From: Gammaproteobacteria bacterium
Lineage (GTDB): Bacteria > Pseudomonadota > Gammaproteobacteria > Steroidobacterales > Steroidobacteraceae
NCBI GenBank assembly: GCA_027365225.1
Contig: DAHXNV010000006.1
Location: 23,822-87,821, forward strand
Direction of reading: 5' to 3'
DNA: 64,000 nt
In this document: positions 63,629-64,000 of the stretch, piece after piece
Numbering within the stretch: position 1 is the first letter of the stretch
How the letters are laid out: the number at the start of each line of letters is the position of its first letter
Program-made: the position numbers and the translations under genes
The notes under the pieces: generated by a model
What the model was told of the DNA's origin: nothing
The model's database searches: none
What the model saw: the letters and a program-made list of their open reading frames with translations, nothing else

Positions 63629-64000
63629 ATGCGTCTCGTCACGGTCAACAGCGGCTCGACGTCGATTAAACTCGCAGCGTTCGAGTCGATCGCGGCGACG
63701 GCGCACGCCGCTGCGCAACTGCGCGGTCTTGCGGCGGTGCATCACACGAGCACTCACCTGGATCCGGCGGTCGAGCTGCGTGCCTTTCTCGCGCAGCTGC
63801 CCGGTCCGCCGGCGGCGCTCGTGCATCGGGTGGTGCATGGTGCGGACCGGTTCACGCATCCGGTGCGAATCGATGCTGCGGTACGCGCGGGCATTGGCGA
63901 GCTGGCCGCGCTCGCACCCCTGCACAATCCACTGGCGCTGCGCTGGATCGATGCGGCGCGAGCACTGTGCGATCGATCCGTCATGCAGGTGGCGGCGTTT
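63629..64000 (+). CDS. ackA: Acetate kinase, 3' end beyond window
   Basis: Kinase that makes ATP and acetate from acetyl-phosphate; only the first 124 residues are visible. They show the diagnostic MRLVTVNSGSTSIKLAAF start (NxGSxSxK phosphate motif), LVHRVVHGADRF (family H-R-V-V-H-G) and LAPLHNPLALRWI. The frame is open to the window edge. ATG 63629 is used; GTG 63617 directly after the xfp stop is also in frame. It forms an xfp-ackA unit for the phosphoketolase shunt. Confidence 0.93.
   Translation, partial: MRLVTVNSGSTSIKLAAFESIAATAHAAAQLRGLAAVHHTSTHLDPAVELRAFLAQLPGPPAALVHRVVHGADRFTHPVRIDAAVRAGIGELAALAPLHNPLALRWIDAARALCDRSVMQVAAF

Noticed and set aside
61964..63925. Minus-strand open frame of about 650 codons opposite phosphoketolase
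   Set aside because: Shadow of xfp and ackA; no domain and biased composition.

Overview
The window is a stretch of very GC-rich bacterial chromosome that is almost entirely coding. I see no insertion sequences, phage genes, CRISPR arrays, tRNAs or rRNAs. The gene content points to a heterotrophic gammaproteobacterium: a fused aspartokinase-homoserine dehydrogenase followed by thrB and thrC, a nudJ-mnmA pair near purB, an E. coli-sized CysB, tryptophan 2,3-dioxygenase and a PhoP/PhoQ-like pair. Placement near Xanthomonadales or Nevskiales is only a guess. At least eleven gene pairs overlap by 4 bp (ATGA or GTGA), so many genes are probably translationally coupled.

Region 1 (1-11531) is acyl-CoA and branched-chain acid oxidation. 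A FadB-type bifunctional enzyme, cut by the window edge, is followed by a TetR regulator with a PsrA-like operator, a FadN-type enzyme with reversed domain order, and a thiolase. After a diheme cytochrome c4-like gene come an Lrp-type regulator and, divergently, a fused E1 alpha-beta and an E2 of a branched-chain 2-oxoacid dehydrogenase.

Region 2 (11592-19139) is the aerobic phenylacetate pathway: paaX, divergent paaABCDE, a paaG-like isomerase/hydratase and paaZ. A strong promoter sits inside an inverted repeat between paaX and paaA. paaK and the lower-pathway paaF/H/J/I are not in the window; the fad genes of region 1 might supply some steps.

Region 3 (19439-24555) holds a small heat-shock protein gene overlapping lon behind a good sigma-32-type promoter, then convergent wrbA and a membrane-anchored TAXI receptor without transporter partners.

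Region 4 (24568-32373) is sulfate assimilation: cysH-cysG-cysteine synthase on the minus strand, divergent cysB, then a malQ, then DUF934-cysI on the minus strand. cysH and cysI both have TATAGT 8-10 nt before the start codon and no visible Shine-Dalgarno sequence.

Region 5 (32508-40327) has a MaoC-CitE-like-unknown trio, an unknown minus-strand gene, and thrABC coupled to a membrane NERD protein.

Region 6 (40342-48789) is a mixed block: M20 peptidase, TatD, thioredoxin-like protein, threonine aldolase, an ABC-2 exporter pair, a YgjP-like metallopeptidase coupled to tryptophan dioxygenase, and a HAD phosphatase.

Region 7 (48825-64000) holds aconitase, mnmA, nudJ, an unknown protein, purB, divergent fumC, a CoA-type Nudix, mazG, PepSY-response regulator-histidine kinase, and phosphoketolase with the start of acetate kinase.

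I found no clearly new multi-gene system. The best leads are the promoter-operator architectures (paaX/paaA, bkdR/bkd, hsp20-lon, TetR), the possibly leaderless cys genes, the lone TAXI receptor, the NERD protein with an altered catalytic motif, and the AT-rich inverted repeat inside the gene at 33871-34257.
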